From positions 74,543,649-74,607,648 of the forward strand of contig NC_092039.1 in NCBI RefSeq assembly GCF_003086295.3: 64,000 nt of DNA, given 5' to 3'. A model generated the notes under the pieces. That model was not told the origin of the DNA and did no database searches. It saw only the letters and a program-made list of their open reading frames with translations. Shown here piece after piece: positions 1 through 11,465 of the stretch. Within the stretch, counting starts at the first letter, position 1. Each line of letters opens with the position of its first letter. This stretch comes from Arachis hypogaea (lineage: Eukaryota; Streptophyta; Magnoliopsida; Fabales; Fabaceae). The translations under genes and the position numbers were made by a program.

Positions 1-85
1 AACAAAATAGATACAAAAAAGACAGCTTGTTTTTCCTAAACATAGTCATCTTAATCTTCATTTTTTGTATCTGGGTGCCTTGAAT

Positions 86-322
86 CTAGGGTTGGACACA
101 AACTTCATGAAATTTATAAGCCTTGTAGCAGTTCCCTGTGTTGCACCTTGCATAGGACCACTTGTTCAAATACTCCCAGGCTTCCTTATTAACCCTTTCA
201 ATCTTTTTGATGATATCAAGGAATCCATTGCTAGAGATCCTTCCATTGCTTATTGAAGTTCTTCCACAGATGCCAAACACAGAATCTGTGATGGACATCT
301 GGAAAAACCTCCTTAACTGCAT
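86..322 (-). pseudogene. Possible Mutator-like transposase fragment
   Basis: A 78-codon open frame on the minus strand includes the segment IERVNKEAWEYLNKW, which resembles the region after the catalytic core of plant MULE transposases. Downstream residues do not match the family pattern that I know, so a frameshift or chance similarity is possible. No catalytic DDE residues or SWIM zinc finger are visible. It is a remnant at best. Confidence 0.3.
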
Positions 323-379
323 TTATAAGGCCCTGTTTCAGATACCAAAGAAGGGGTCAGATAGTTGTTTTCGGGCAGC

Positions 380-490
380 AAAACTGTCCCTACAATTATA
401 TAAGTGACATCAAAATAGTCCCTAGACTTGTTCAAGTGACATCAAACTAGTCCCTAGACTTATGTAAGTGACATCAAACTAGTCCCTACA
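380..490. repeat. Three tandem 32-bp units
   Basis: The block 'aagtgacatcaaa' followed by 'tagtccctag' recurs at about 402, 434 and 466, a period of 32 bp. Sub-terminal tandem repeats of this kind are common in Mutator-like elements. They may mark the terminal region of the split element. Confidence 0.6.
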
Positions 491-1150
491 CAGCACTGTT
501 ACAGAACATTATGCAGAACAGGATAAATGAGTAACAATAGATTGACAGAATATTATGCAGCATATAATCAGTCCAAAATTAATTCTGCATATATAGACAG
601 CAACCCAGTGTATTAACATCATATAATCAGTCCAGGATTAATTCAGCATATATAATCAGCAATATGTGCCTTAAATCAAACTGGCAAATAAATTACAAGC
701 ACAGGCACCAACTTCACTTTCCGTGTAGTTTCCCACAAAACCCAAGACCAAGACCCTTTTTTTTTGCAACTGAGGGAAATATATATATACAACTACAACT
801 TACTACCAACAAAAAAAGGCACACAGAAATAAAGAAAATCTACCAAATTTGGAGCTAAAGTAATCACTAACTAGAGAAGTTAAAAAATAATAAAATAATA
901 TACAACACTGAAGGTGGAGATGAAACAAGAAAAACCATCTAGAAATAGTAACGGTAAATAGTAGTTAATGAAAGTACATTAAATGGCATCTGTTATCTTC
1001 TTCATATCATAGCATTGATTCAGTCCTAATCTTCTTCTACCATTTTCATCATCATCACTCTCACTCTCTCCTTTTCATTACTTGACAGTTGGCAACAAAA
1101 GCATCACTCCCTTGTTTTTCTACTTCTCCTTCTCCCTCTAATATTTCACT

Positions 1151-1224
1151 GTGCTATATTATCACTATATTCAAATTAACAATATAAGTGCTATATTATC
1201 ACTATATTCAAATTAACAATATAC
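1151..1224. repeat. 37-bp perfect tandem duplication
   Basis: A 37-bp unit beginning 'gtgctatattatcac' is present twice head to tail (1151-1187 and 1188-1224). It is non-coding. Confidence 0.85.
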
Positions 1225-1502
1225 GTTAAGTCTTCTATTATTTTGTGGTTTTCTTTTTCAAAATTTTTATTAGAAAAGGTTATTATGGACCGGGGTATTG
1301 AATAGAGTGCCTAACTTTGTTAGTTGTTAATTGTTAAATTATATGATATTTCACCTTTATTTTGATCATGTTGCTAATGATTTGTGTCATATAAACATAA
1401 GAAAGTGTGAAATCAAGAACATTATTTTGGTGTAACTAAGGATAGCAGTTCTCTAGACACTAACTTCAATCTTGGTGGATCAAACCATTCAAATTTACAT
1501 AC

Positions 1503-2044
1503 TGTTCCGAGGGTTACCTAAAACTGGAGGTCGATCTCGGATGAGATCTTCTGTACTGGTCGGTGCTAACGTGTCCGGCTGGTGGGAGACGGCCGGAGCT
1601 GTTGTGTCTGACTTGTTGGACTTGGTGGTGGTGCTGATTCCTTTGTCCCCGGAGGGTGGGGGGTACCTGCAAGGGACTCCAATGCTTAAGTTAGCAAGGG
1701 TATTAAGTAGGTATTGAGTAGAATCAGAGTATGAGTTATACCTGGGTGCTCCAGTGTATTTATAATGGTGTGGAGTGACCTTTTTGGATAAGATAAGTTA
1801 GTTATCTTATCTTATCTTATCTTTTGAGTGAGGTCATCTTATCTTCAAGGGAACCGCCCTTCTCTTGTAGGCTTGGGCTGCCTTAGGATCTGGGGCGTGT
1901 TCCTCTATTTGGGCCCTTTGTTTGGGCTTTCTCGTGACTTGGCCGAGCTCTTTGAGAAGAGGTCGGATTGATCTGACCTGAAGAGGTCGGTCGCTTTGTC
2001 TGTAGAACATCCCGGGTCGGGTAGCTCGACCCAGGGTATGAACA
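1503..2044 (-). repeat. 3' LTR of the gypsy element
   Basis: 542 bp, starting tgttccgagg and ending gtatgaaca, matched by 11466-12007. In element orientation it holds an ATTATAAATA TATA box (1756-1766) with a GATAAG palindrome cluster just upstream (1787-1825). Confidence 0.93.
1756..1825 (-). promoter_or_regulatory. LTR promoter: TATA box plus GATAAG inverted repeat
   Basis: On the minus strand ATTATAAATAC (1756-1766) is a strong TATA box. About 20-60 bp upstream lies gataagataa-gttag-ttatcttatc, a 10-bp perfect inverted repeat, followed by two further GATAA copies. GATAAG is the core of the plant I-box/GATA-factor site. Promoter use is inferred from position. Confidence 0.6.
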
Positions 2045-2060
2045 GTGCCCCTGCTTGAGC
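2045..2060 (-). promoter_or_regulatory. Polypurine tract of the gypsy element
   Basis: In element orientation a purine-rich stretch containing agcagggg directly precedes the 3' LTR. Its position fits the plus-strand primer. It is less pure than usual. Confidence 0.5.
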
Positions 2061-3060
2061 TCGGTCTTTTTTGTTGAGGTCGAGTTTTTGACTTCGGTCC
2101 TTCTATGACGAAGCCGAACTCAAGCATTTTGTCGATTTCTTCCTTTTGTAGAATCTTTTAAATGTAGAACGTTTTTCTCTAAAAGCGCGCGCTTTTATAT
2201 CAGCGCTTTGCTTTTGGGAACGTGAGAGGGTTTAATACCCTCATTTAATTGGTATTAATTGCCCCGTTTTTCTCCTGGTTTTTATTTTGAATTTTCTTCA
2301 AAAAATGGTTTCTCTTCTTCGCTCTTCTTCGTAACTTCTCCCTTTACTCTCTCATTTTCTATTTCTTTCGTAATTTCTTTCCGCAACGTCTGTTCTGTCA
2401 CTGCTCTTTGTGGAAGAGGGGTTATTTCCAGATTTTCTCCTTCTATCTCCGCAGTTCTTCGAGGGGTTTGCTTTTGCTCTTTGGCTTTCTTTCGAGGGTT
2501 TCTTCTGTTTCTCCAGGTTCGATTTTTCTTCCTCTGTTTCTTTATATGTCTTGTAGAAAGTTTGAATTTTGCTCAGAGAAAGTTTGGATCTTTCTGTTTT
2601 TACCGTGCCTGATTGTTGCGTGTTCTGGAATTTCTTCATTTTTGGTGAGAGTCTTTTTGCTTTTCTCGTTGCTTGAATGTTGTCGCCGCTTCTGGTTGCG
2701 CTTTCGATGATGGTTTTTGCTTGATTCTGAAAAAGTTTGCGTCTTTAATGATTTTCTGCTTGGTATTTTTGATTTTTGACAATGCTTTTTGCTGATAGAC
2801 TGTAGAAAGGTGGTGACTTTGTGTTTTTACTTCCTTTGTTTCCTTTGAGACTTATTTTCTTTCTGATGAGTGCCGGGATGTAGGCTGTAGAAATAACTTG
2901 AAAAGCTTGCCTGTTTACTGCCTCCAAGGGATGCCCCCAGACTTTCTTATCTTGAGTCTTGGGGTTTTCCCTTTCTGTTTGTCGAGATGTTTTGCTCCTC
3001 GTCCGGGATATTTTTAAGTAATCCATTCTTCTCTTCTTTTTGTAGGATTTAGTTGACCTC
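2045..3060 (+). other. Leader of the antisense ORF, no gene seen
   Basis: T-rich DNA between the 3' LTR and the ATG at 3061. A pyrimidine tract ending ttttgtag at about 3046 looks like a 3' splice site 14 bp before the ATG, so a 5'-UTR intron is possible. No convincing coding frame. Confidence 0.4.
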
Positions 3061-4966
3061 ATGTCTTCCCGAAATAACGTTGTAGAGATGCCTTCCCAGG
3101 TTCCTGCGGGTATGGCCGATTGGGTGGACTCCATGGTTCTCATGTGTGTCTCGCTGGTTGATTCTGAGTTTTGTGCTCAGCTTAGGCAGTTTCATAGTGT
3201 CTGTAGTAAGTCTGGTGATGAGAAGAATTATGAACTTGTCCCTCCCTCTTCTGACGAGAGAATCTGCTTTTCAACTCGGGTTGTTGATGGTCGCCCTTTC
3301 TTTTATGCTTATGATTTTTTCTTTGGTCAGCTGGGTATTACCCTTCCTTTTACTCAATTTGAAACCGACCTGTTATGGTCTTGTAATGTTGCCCCCTCTC
3401 AACTTCACCCCAATTCCTGGGGATTCATAAAAATTTTCCAATTGTTGTGCAATGGTTTTGGTATTCCTGCTTCCCAATCTCTCTTTTTCTACTTGTTTGT
3501 CTTGACTAAGCCCGGAGTGGTGAAAAAGAAGGCAGCTTGGGTCTCCTTTCGTTCCACCCAGGGAAAGAAGGTCTTTTCCATGTTTGACGAGTCATTCCGT
3601 GATTTTAAAAACTACTTTTTCAAGGTCCGAGCTGTTGAAGGAATTCGGCCCTTTTTTTTGGATGAAAATGATGAGCCTGCCTTTCCCTTGGAATGGCAAA
3701 AAGACGTGAGGGTCTCTAGGTATTCTTGGGAAATGTTGGATGAGGCTGAGCGAGCCTTTGTTACTGTTTTGGAAGAACGCTGGGGTCAACCTCTCCATCT
3801 TGATACAAAGAAATTTCTAACCAATCCTTCTCTTCTTCAAACTAAACTGGGTATCTTGTGTTTCTTTTATTATCTGTTGTTGCTTGTAGCTGTCTTTCCG
3901 ACTTGTCCGACTTGTAGCTTAACTTTCTGTTTTATTTGCAGAGGCAATGAAGAATAACGAATCTATGAAAGCTTTTAAGAGGGCGCAGAAGGCGACTGCT
4001 GCCAGAAATATTACTGCCAAGGCGGCTGGGGAGGGGTCCTCCCAAGTGCGCGAGAAGCCATCAGTGCCGAGTTCCCCCGGGATGAAGAAGGTGATCCCAA
4101 CACCTCGGGTCCGTTTGGTGGATCCTCATCCTACTTCTAGCGCTCCATCTGCTGCCCCTCCAAGTAACAAGCAAAAGATAACTGAGCCCTTTGACCTCAA
4201 TGCCCCTGATTTCAATGCCATTGAGTTTGTAGATCAGCAAATCGGTCCCTATGGTACCATCTCAATGGACGATGTGTCCATCCTTCATCATTTGGAATTT
4301 ATGGCCCGAAATCACGTACAGATGGCGTTTATGGCGGCTGCTATATACCGGACTGATCAAAATCTTCCTTTCCATGCTACCAAGGCATTTATGGAGGAGG
4401 AAAAGCAGGAGTTTGACCGGATGAAGGGGCTGAAGGAGGAGCTTGAATTAAAGGTGACCAAGTTGGAGAAGGATCTAGAGAATGAGAAGGCGAGTTCCTT
4501 TTCACTGGCAGCTTCTTTGAGGTTGGCCGAGGACACAGCCTTGATGCATAAGGAGAGTTACGTTACCACTTATCGGGAGGTGATGCGCCTAAGGGAGGAG
4601 TTGAATAATGCCCGGGAAGATTATTCTGAGCTCCAGGGTCATCTCGTTGGCAGCGTGACTGCTGCTTACGAGAACTTGAAGGAACAAGTTCGGGTCATTG
4701 CTCCCGAGGCCGATCTCACCCCTTTTAGCCTGGACAATGTTGTCAGGAATGGCAGGATTGTCCCTGATGACGATGGTGATGATGATGCTGACCCTCCTCC
4801 TGTGTCCTCTGCCAAAGTGTTGACCTCTTCTATTCCTCCGGTTGCACCTGATTCGGATTGCCAGGTTCTGAACCGGGAGGATGGAACTATAGATGCCGTG
4901 CCTATTCAGACTCGTCCTCCTTCTCCTTGTCCTGATGATGCCAAGAAGGCTCCTGATGCTTGCTAA
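3061..4966 (+). CDS. Antisense ORF of a Tat-type retrotransposon (putative gypsy-type transposon protein), spliced
   Basis: Two exons (3061-3850 and 3942-4966) are joined by a 91-bp intron with a gtatct donor and a ttatttgcag acceptor. The phases match (one base plus two) and give an open frame of 604 residues. The first about 260 residues are a globular region with WGFIKIFQLLCNGFG and YFFKVR segments, as in the plant family 'putative gypsy type transposon' (PF04195, from memory). The C-terminal half is basic, then a coiled coil (about residues 390-500), then an acidic tail with a DDDGDDDAD run. The ORF opposes gag-pol and lies between integrase and the 3' LTR. It has no stops, although pol beside it is broken, which suggests recent function. 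Its role is unknown. Confidence 0.75.
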
Positions 4967-5289
4967 TCTCTTTCTAGATGTTTATGTAGTTGGCCCAGCT
5001 TGTGGGCTTTTTTAAAACTTTTTTGTTTTGCTGACGGTTTCTAGTTGCTTGTTTTAGCAACTTTATTTTGAAAAACAACAAGTAGCTCGCTATTTTAGCA
5101 AGTGTTGATGGCCGTTGTTCTGTGGCCGTATAACTTTTGTGGAGTAGTAGAGGTAGTTTTTGTCTTGGAATCTTTTCAGTTTTCTACTGATGTTTGAAAT
5201 CTTGTATCTCGACCTCCTCGGATTACTTTGTTTTATCATTTGTAGCTTAGATCCTTTGAGGTTGTGACTTATGGGTCCAACTTGTTTTT

Positions 5290-5870
5290 TGGTGGTTCTT
5301 TTGCGCTGGTCCCCCTTTAAGTTATTTCTGTAATCCTCTATCTTGGACCTTTGTCAGGTCTCTTTCAGGGATTACTTTTATAACTTTATTTGTAGTAGGA
5401 GTCCGACTTGGTTATGTCGGTCTCCTTTAAGTTATTTTTTGTAGTCCTCTTTCTTGGATCTTTGTCAGATCTCTTTCAGGGACTACTTGTATAACTTTTT
5501 AGTGGTAGGAGTCCGACTTGGTTAAGTCGGTCTCCTTTAAGTTATTTTTTGTAGTCCTCTTTCTTGGATCTTTGTCAGATCTCTTTCAGGGACTACTAGT
5601 ATAACTTTTTAGTGGTAGGAGTCCGACTTGGTTATGTCGGTCTCCTTTAAGTTATTTTTTGTAGTCCTCTTTCTTGGATCTTTGTCAGATCTCTTTCAGG
5701 GACTACTTGTATAACTTTTTATTTTGGGCTGACTTTGTTATGTCAGGCCCTTCTAAGTTAAAGTAATCCTCTTTAATAGGGTTGGCCAGACCTTTTTCCA
5801 GGGTTTACTTATAACTTGGGTTGACTTGGTCCGACTTGTGAGCGTCGGCCAGCCTTTAAGTTATTATTTT
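5290..5870. repeat. 110-bp tandem repeat, about five copies
   Basis: The motif gtccgacttgg recurs at 5401, 5511 and 5621, and ctttaagtta at 5315, 5425, 5535 and 5645, a period of exactly 110 bp. The flanking copies are diverged. The array sits between the end of the antisense ORF and the end of pol. Tandem arrays in this 3' region are known from Tat/Ogre/Retand elements. Confidence 0.85.
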
Positions 5871-6289
5871 AGCTATCCGTAAGACCTCATCAGGTTCTTT
5901 TTTGGATTGCTTTCGATAACTTCTTACATTATTTTGTGTTCACCTTTGCCGATTTGTAGAAAGTGGTTGGCATCTTTAGATCGTCCTTTGGGTGAATCAC
6001 GTTTTCACCTTTATCGGACGATTTATCTTTATCGTGGTCGTGCAGTGAAATTGTTTTTCACTTTCTGCCGACCTGTCACTTTATAACCGGACGGTGAATA
6101 CTTTAGATTAATGCGTCTTGGATTCTTTGTAGAATATCTAAATAAACTTTATTCAAAGAAAAAATGCAAATATATATATGTGGGAATTTTCTTATCCCTT
6201 TAAGTCGGGCATGACCTGGATCTCGACATGGTGCCTCATTAAAAAACCTTTTCAGGAAAAAGAGCACATCCACTAATGAGATCTGTTGC

Positions 6290-7384
6290 CTTTTCTAGCT
6301 GTAGTACCTTCTTAGGTTGCAGGCGTGCCATGATCTGGGAAGCTCTCGTCCCTCGAGTTCGGACAGTCGATAGTAGCCCTTTCCAAGCACTTCTATGACT
6401 CAGTAGGGTCCCTTCCAGTTTGCTGCCAGCTTTCCTTCTTCGGGCCGAGTTGTTCCAATGTCGTTTCGGATTAAGATGAGATCGTTCTCAACGAAACTTC
6501 TTGGTACTACCCTTTGATTATATCTGGGAGCCATTCGACATTTTAGAGCTTCTTCTCTAATCCGAGCTCTTTCCTGGATTTCAAGTAGTAGGTTGAGTTC
6601 TTCCCTCTGAAGTTGGAAGTTTGCTCCCTCATTATAATGGACTACTCTATGCGATCCTTCTTCAATTTCTACCGGAATCATTGCCTCCATTTCATATGCT
6701 AATCGGAAAGGGGATTCCTTTGTGGTCGAATGTGGCATCGTTTGATATGCCCATAGAACCTGTGGAAGCTCCTCTGCCCAGGCTCCCTTTGCATCTTGTA
6801 GTCTTCGTTTTAACCCTGCCAATATGACTTTGTTGGCGGCTTCGGCCTGTCCATTGGCTTGTGGATGTTCGACAGAGGTGTACTGGTGCTTTATATTCAA
6901 GTCGGCTACTAATTTTCTGAAGCCTGCGTCTGTGAATTGGGTGCCATTGTCTGTGGTTATAGAATATGAAACCCCGAACCTTGTGACAATGTTTCTATAT
7001 AAGAATTTCCGGCTTCTCTGAGCGGTGGCATTGGCTAGGGGCTCTGCCTCGATCCACTTTGTAAAGTAATCTACTCCTACTATGAGGAATTTAACTTGTC
7101 CTGATCCCTATGGGAAGGGGCCGAGAAGATCGAGTCTCCATTTTGCAAAGGGCCAAGGCGAGGTCACGCTAATGAGCTCTTCTGGCGGGGCGATGTGAAA
7201 GTTGGCATGTTTCTGACATGGTGGACATGTCTTTACAAATTCTGTAGCTTCTTTCTGTAGAGTTGGCCAATAAAATCCCGCCCGGAGTACTTTTTTGGCG
7301 AGAGCTCGTGCTCCGAGATGATTGCCACAAATACCGCCGTGTATTTCTTATAGCACGTCCTTTGTGTTGGAGGTCGGCACGCAT
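6290..7384 (-). pseudogene. Integrase domain of the gypsy element, broken
   Basis: On the minus strand an HHCC zinc region (about 7345-7190, ending CPPCQKH) is followed by the DDE core: WRLDLLGPFP, TTDNGTQF and EHPQANGQAEAANK supply the three acidic residues. The C-terminal part runs to NWKGPY at 6400 and beyond. In-frame stops are visible near 7350, 7110 and 6397 (a TGA where Arg would be expected). The enzyme could not be made as one product. Confidence 0.85.
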
Positions 7385-8458
7385 TTTAGTAAAGGTGTTG
7401 AGATTCCTCTTTTGTACAGAATGTTGTTTATGATGGTGTAGTACTGTGCCTCCCTTTTTAACCTATTTGCCTCCTTTTCTTCTGTGGGGAGCGTTCCTGT
7501 TTTGAGGTAGTTGATTATGGGGGTCATCCATCCTTGGTCCTGACTTGTTATAGTAAGGACTTTTTCTTCTTCCGAGATTGACGGGTTTTGTAACATTTCC
7601 TAGATGAGGCTCGTATTATTGCCCCTGGTTTGGTGCTGGCTAGTTTTGAGAGTGCATCAGCTCGGGCATTTTGTTCACGGGGTATGTGGCAGATTTTATA
7701 CTCCCCGATTTGTCCGAGCTGTTCCTTGGTTTTATCTAAATAATTTTTTTCATGGTGGGATCTTTGGCTTGGTAGCTCCCTGTTATTTGTGATGTGACCA
7801 CTTGTGAATCGCTGTAAATGTTGAGTTTTTGAGCTCCGACCTCTTTAGCCAGCTTCAAACTGGCTAGTAATGCTTCATATTCTGCCTGGTTGTTTAAGGC
7901 CGGGAACCCGAACTTGAGGGAGAGCTCAACTTGGGTTCCTTGGTCGCTTTTTATTATCACGCCTGTGCCACTTCCAGTTTTATTTGAAGAACCATCCACG
8001 TAAAGATTCTATTCTGTGGGGGTTTCTAGGGCATCTGTGAATTCTGCGATAAAGTCGGCCAAATACTGTGATTTGATGGCCGTCCGAGCTTCATATTGGA
8101 GGTCAAACTCTGACAACTCGACTGCCCATTGTAGAATTCTGCCTGCCAGATCTGTTTTCTGCAATATTCCTTTTATGGGTTGGTTAGTTCGAACCTTAAT
8201 GGTGTGAGCCTAGAAGTACGGGCGGAGTCGTCGAGATGTCAGGATGAGGGCATAAGCAAATTTTTCTATTTTCTGGTAGTTCATCTCGGATCCTTGTAGT
8301 GCTTTGCTAATGAAGTAGACGGGTTTTTGCCCATTTTCGTCTTCTCTGACTAGTGCTGAGGCTATTGTCCGGCTCCCTACTGGGAGATATAATATGAACG
8401 GTTCTCTTTCTTGTGGCCGAGATAGGATAGGTGGCCGTCCTAAGAACTCCTTAAAGTC
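7348..8458 (-). pseudogene. RNase H and linker of the gypsy element, broken
   Basis: The segment 7999-7736 shows an RNase H fold with the DGSSN, NNQAEYEALLASL and IYSDSQ motifs that carry the D-E-D residues. 7596-7348 is the linker before integrase. The stretch 8458-8000 joins RT to RNase H only in pieces, with stops and shifts. Strand and order agree with gag-pol. Confidence 0.8.
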
Positions 8459-9285
8459 TTAGAAGGCTTGTTCACATTCTGTCGTCCATTCGAACTGTTT
8501 TCCCTTTCTTAAAGTAGCATAGAAGGGGAGAGATCTTATCGCAGCTCCTGTTAAGAATTGGGATAGGGCAGCCAACCTCCCATTGAGTTGTTGTACTTCT
8601 TTGACACAAGTTGGGCTCTTTATGTTGAGTATGGCTTGACATTTGTCTGGATTTGCTTCAATTCTCCTTTGTGTGAGCATGAAGCCTAAGAATTTGCCTG
8701 CTTCTACTGCGAAGGTGAATTTTGCAGGATTGAGCCGCATGTTGTGCTTCCTTATAGTGTAAAACACTTGAGTCAGGTCGGATAATAATGTATCTTCACT
8801 TTGTGTCTTTATCAACATGTCGTCCACATAAACTTCCATGATTTTTCCGATGTGATCTGAGAAGACTTTATTCATTAGCCTTTGATAAGTAGCTCCTGCG
8901 TTCTTAAGACCGAAAGGCATCACGATGTAGCAGTAGTTTGCTTCGGTGTTAGGAACGAGGTCTTTTCTTGATCTGGGGGATACATGGGGATTTGATTGTA
9001 TCCCGAGTATGTGTCCATAAACGAGAGATATTTGTATCCGGAGGAAGCATCTACTAAAGCGTCAATACTTGGGAGTGGGTATGGATCTTTTGGACAAGCC
9101 TTGTTGAGATCGGTGTAATCGGTGCACATTCGCCACTTCCCATTTGATTTTTTCACCAAGACAACGTTGGCTAGCCATAGCGGGTATTCGACTTTTCTTA
9201 TGAATCCGGCTTCCAGTAGTGCCTGTACTTGCTCGTCCACAGCTTGGGATCGCTCTGGCCCGAGTTTTCTTCGTCTCTGCTGCAC
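8459..9285 (-). pseudogene. Reverse transcriptase of the gypsy element, frameshifted
   Basis: 9285-8920 carries the RT N-terminal motifs (KSNGKWRMCTDYTDLNKACP, FMDTYSGYNQI). 8923-8459 carries MMPFGLKNAGATYQRLMN and the catalytic EVYVDDMLIK. The two pieces lie in different frames, so there is a frameshift near 8920. The key aspartates are intact. Together with the protease upstream this identifies Ty3/gypsy pol. Confidence 0.9.
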
Positions 9286-9288
9286 CGG

Positions 9289-10134
9289 TCAAGATCCTGG
9301 ATAGACTGCCAACTTATGACACATTAGCTTAGGGTCTATGCCTGGCATATCTGCGGCTTTCCATGCGAAGAGATCGACGTTATCTCGCAAGAATTTTATT
9401 AGTAACTCTTTTAAATCTCCTTTTAGGATTGTGCCGATATTGGTTGTTTTTTCCGAGGTGTCCCTGATTTGAATCTTTTCTATTTCGCCTTCTGGCTGGG
9501 GACGAAGTTCTTCTCGTCGATGAACTCCGCCCAGCTCGATTGTGTGAAACTCTTCGCCTTCTTTGCCTCTGAGGTTTAGGCTTTCGTTATAACAGCGACG
9601 TGCCGTTTTCTTGTCTGCCTTTATCGTGGCTATCCCTTTTGGGGTTGGGAACTTCATACATAGGTGTGGGGTCGAGACTATTGCGCCGAGTTGGTTGAGT
9701 GTTGTCCGTCCTATGAGAGTGTTGTAAGCTGAACTTATGTTGACTACGATGTAGTCTATTTTGAGGGTCCTGGATTGGTCCCCTTTTCCGAAGGTTGTAT
9801 GTAGTGGTATGTATCCGAGTGGTTGAACCGGGGTATCTCCTAGCCCAAACAGGCTGTTTGGATATGCTTTAAGTTCTTTTTCTTCCAAGCCGAGTTTATT
9901 AAAGGCTGTTTTGAATAAGATGTCGGCAGAACTCCCTTGGTCTATCAAGGTGTGGTGTAGGTTGGCGTTTGCCAATATGATGGTGATAACCATGAGATCA
10001 TCGTGTCCTATGATGATGCCGGATGCGTCCTCTTTAGTGAATGTAATTGCCAGAATGTTGAGTGCTTTTCTCCTCTCCTTCGACATGATATACTTCTTTG
10101 AGATATCTTTTGCGAGAGGATTTGGAGATCCCAC
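9289..10134 (-). pseudogene. Protease domain and RT start of the gypsy element
   Basis: A 281-codon open frame. LIDQGSSADILF is the aspartic protease active site in the form usual for Tat elements, and YNTLIGRTTLNQLGA is the second conserved protease strand. The C-terminal end (DLFAWKAADMPGIDP) begins the RT region. It overlaps the end of gag in another frame, and RT follows after a break near 9287. Confidence 0.85.
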
Positions 10135-11424
10135 CTGCTGTGAATCCGCCGTGTATCATGTGGACATGTCTTTCTGGTGTCCTAGGTGATCGTTCTATTC
10201 GTTCGGCATCTTCATCCCTTCGTCTCTTTCTTTGATCATCATCTCGGGTGGCCAGGAATCGATCTAATTTTCCTTCTCTCACCAATTTTTCTATGATATT
10301 TTTTAAGTCGAAGCATTCGTTTGTGGAGTGTCCTCGGACTCGATGGTATTCACAATATTCCTTCCGGTTTCCTCCTCCCCTTTTGCCTTTGAGTGGCCGT
10401 GCTGAGGGGATTTTTTCTGTATAGCAGACTTCTTTGTATACCTCGACCAAGGATGCTCTGAGGGAGGTGTAGTTATGGTATTTTTTGATTTTCTCCCCTT
10501 GTCGATCTTCTTTTCTTTTGGATTCCTTGCCTTTGTCTCGGTAGGAGGCCCCCGATTTTGAGGTTTCTCCTAACCGAGCGTTTTCCTCCATGTTGATATA
10601 CTTTTCTGCCCGCTCCTGCACTTTGTCTAAGGAGGTCGGGTACTTTTTTGATATAGATTGGCTGAAAGGTCCCTCTCATAGGCCATAATGAGTCCCATAA
10701 TGGCGGCCTCCATTGGTAAACTTTGTATGTCCATGCATGTTTTGTTGAATCTCTCCATGTAGTTGCGGAGGCTCTCCCGATCTCCTTGTTTGATCCCTAG
10801 TAAACTGGGGGCGTGCTTGGCTTTATCTTTCTGAATGGAGAATCTGGCCAGGAATTTTGTAGCCAACTCATCAAAGCTTGAGATAGACTTCGGGGGTAGG
10901 CTGTCGAACCATCGGATCGCTGTCTTTGTGAGAGTTGTTGGAAAAGCCTTGCAGCGAACAGCATCTGGGGCGTCAGTGAGGTACATTCTACTTCTAAAGT
11001 TGCTGAGATGGTGGTTGGGATACGTGGTGCCATCATACAGGGTCATATCCGGGAGTTTGAAGTCTTTTGAAATTTTGGTTTTCATGATTTCCCTGGTGAA
11101 CTGTTCTTGCTCTTTGCGTGAATTTTCCTCGAGATTAGCCCGCGGGGATTTTGTTTTGAGATCGGCTTCCAATTGCTGTAGTTTTTCTTCCAACTCCCGA
11201 CGTCGCCGCACTTCTCTTTGGAGATCTTTTCCAATTTCCCGTTGTTGTTGGGTTTCTTTTTCCAGTTGTTTTAGGCGATCCAGGAGCGCTTCTATTGCCC
11301 CTGAATTTGGTGAGTCTTTGTCTTTGTTGGTTTCCGGAGTGTTTTGTAGCGTGACATCCGCGTTTTTGTGCGGTGTCCGATCCTCCAGACCTAAATCGTG
11401 GTCGTTGTCATGGTCGTCCGCCAT
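10034..11424 (-). pseudogene. gag of the gypsy element, frameshifted
   Basis: It starts at an ATG at 11424, 42 bp after the 5' LTR. The first part (11424-10627) holds a charged coiled coil and the Retrotrans_gag core (AIRWFDSLPPKSISSFDELA). A TAG stop follows at 10627. The second part (10621-10034, another frame) holds the basic nucleocapsid region with CEYHRVRGHSTNEC, a zinc knuckle variant of Tat elements. One shift near 10630 separates the two parts. Confidence 0.88.
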
Positions 11425-11447
11425 GGTGATGGGATGACTTCCAGGTT

Positions 11448-11464
11448 CCCCGGCAACGGCGCCA
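11448..11464 (-). promoter_or_regulatory. Primer-binding site, tRNA-Asp
   Basis: The plus strand reads cccggcaacggcgcca one base before the LTR. This equals the 3' end, including CCA, of plant tRNA-Asp(GTC), so the minus strand is the complementary primer site. The same site occurs in the Athila-like element at 53811. Confidence 0.85.
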
Positions 11465-11465
11465 A

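Larger units (their letters stand above)
1..1502. mobile_element. Left part of an old DNA transposon (probable Mutator-like), split by the gypsy insertion
   Basis: AT-rich DNA to the left of the gypsy element. It contains a possible transposase fragment on the minus strand (86-322), three 32-bp repeats (about 380-490) and a 37-bp tandem pair (1151-1224). The other half resumes at 12008. The phrase 'agtcccta' next to 'gacatcaaa' resembles terminal repeats of legume Mutator-like elements, as far as I recall. The left end lies outside the window, so the class is an inference. Confidence 0.4.

Noticed and set aside
1472..1717. Plus-strand frame inside the LTR, repeated at 11465-11728
   Set aside because: Present only because both copies are the same LTR. 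It has no RT-independent similarity or conserved start context.
2259..2710. Hydrophobic plus-strand frames of 100-117 codons
   Set aside because: T-rich leader of the antisense ORF. The Phe/Ser/Leu bias comes from base composition and two frames overlap.
10835..11437. 200-codon plus-strand frame across gag
   Set aside because: Shadow of the minus-strand gag coding region. It has no similarity of its own and a serine/arginine-rich composition typical of antisense frames.
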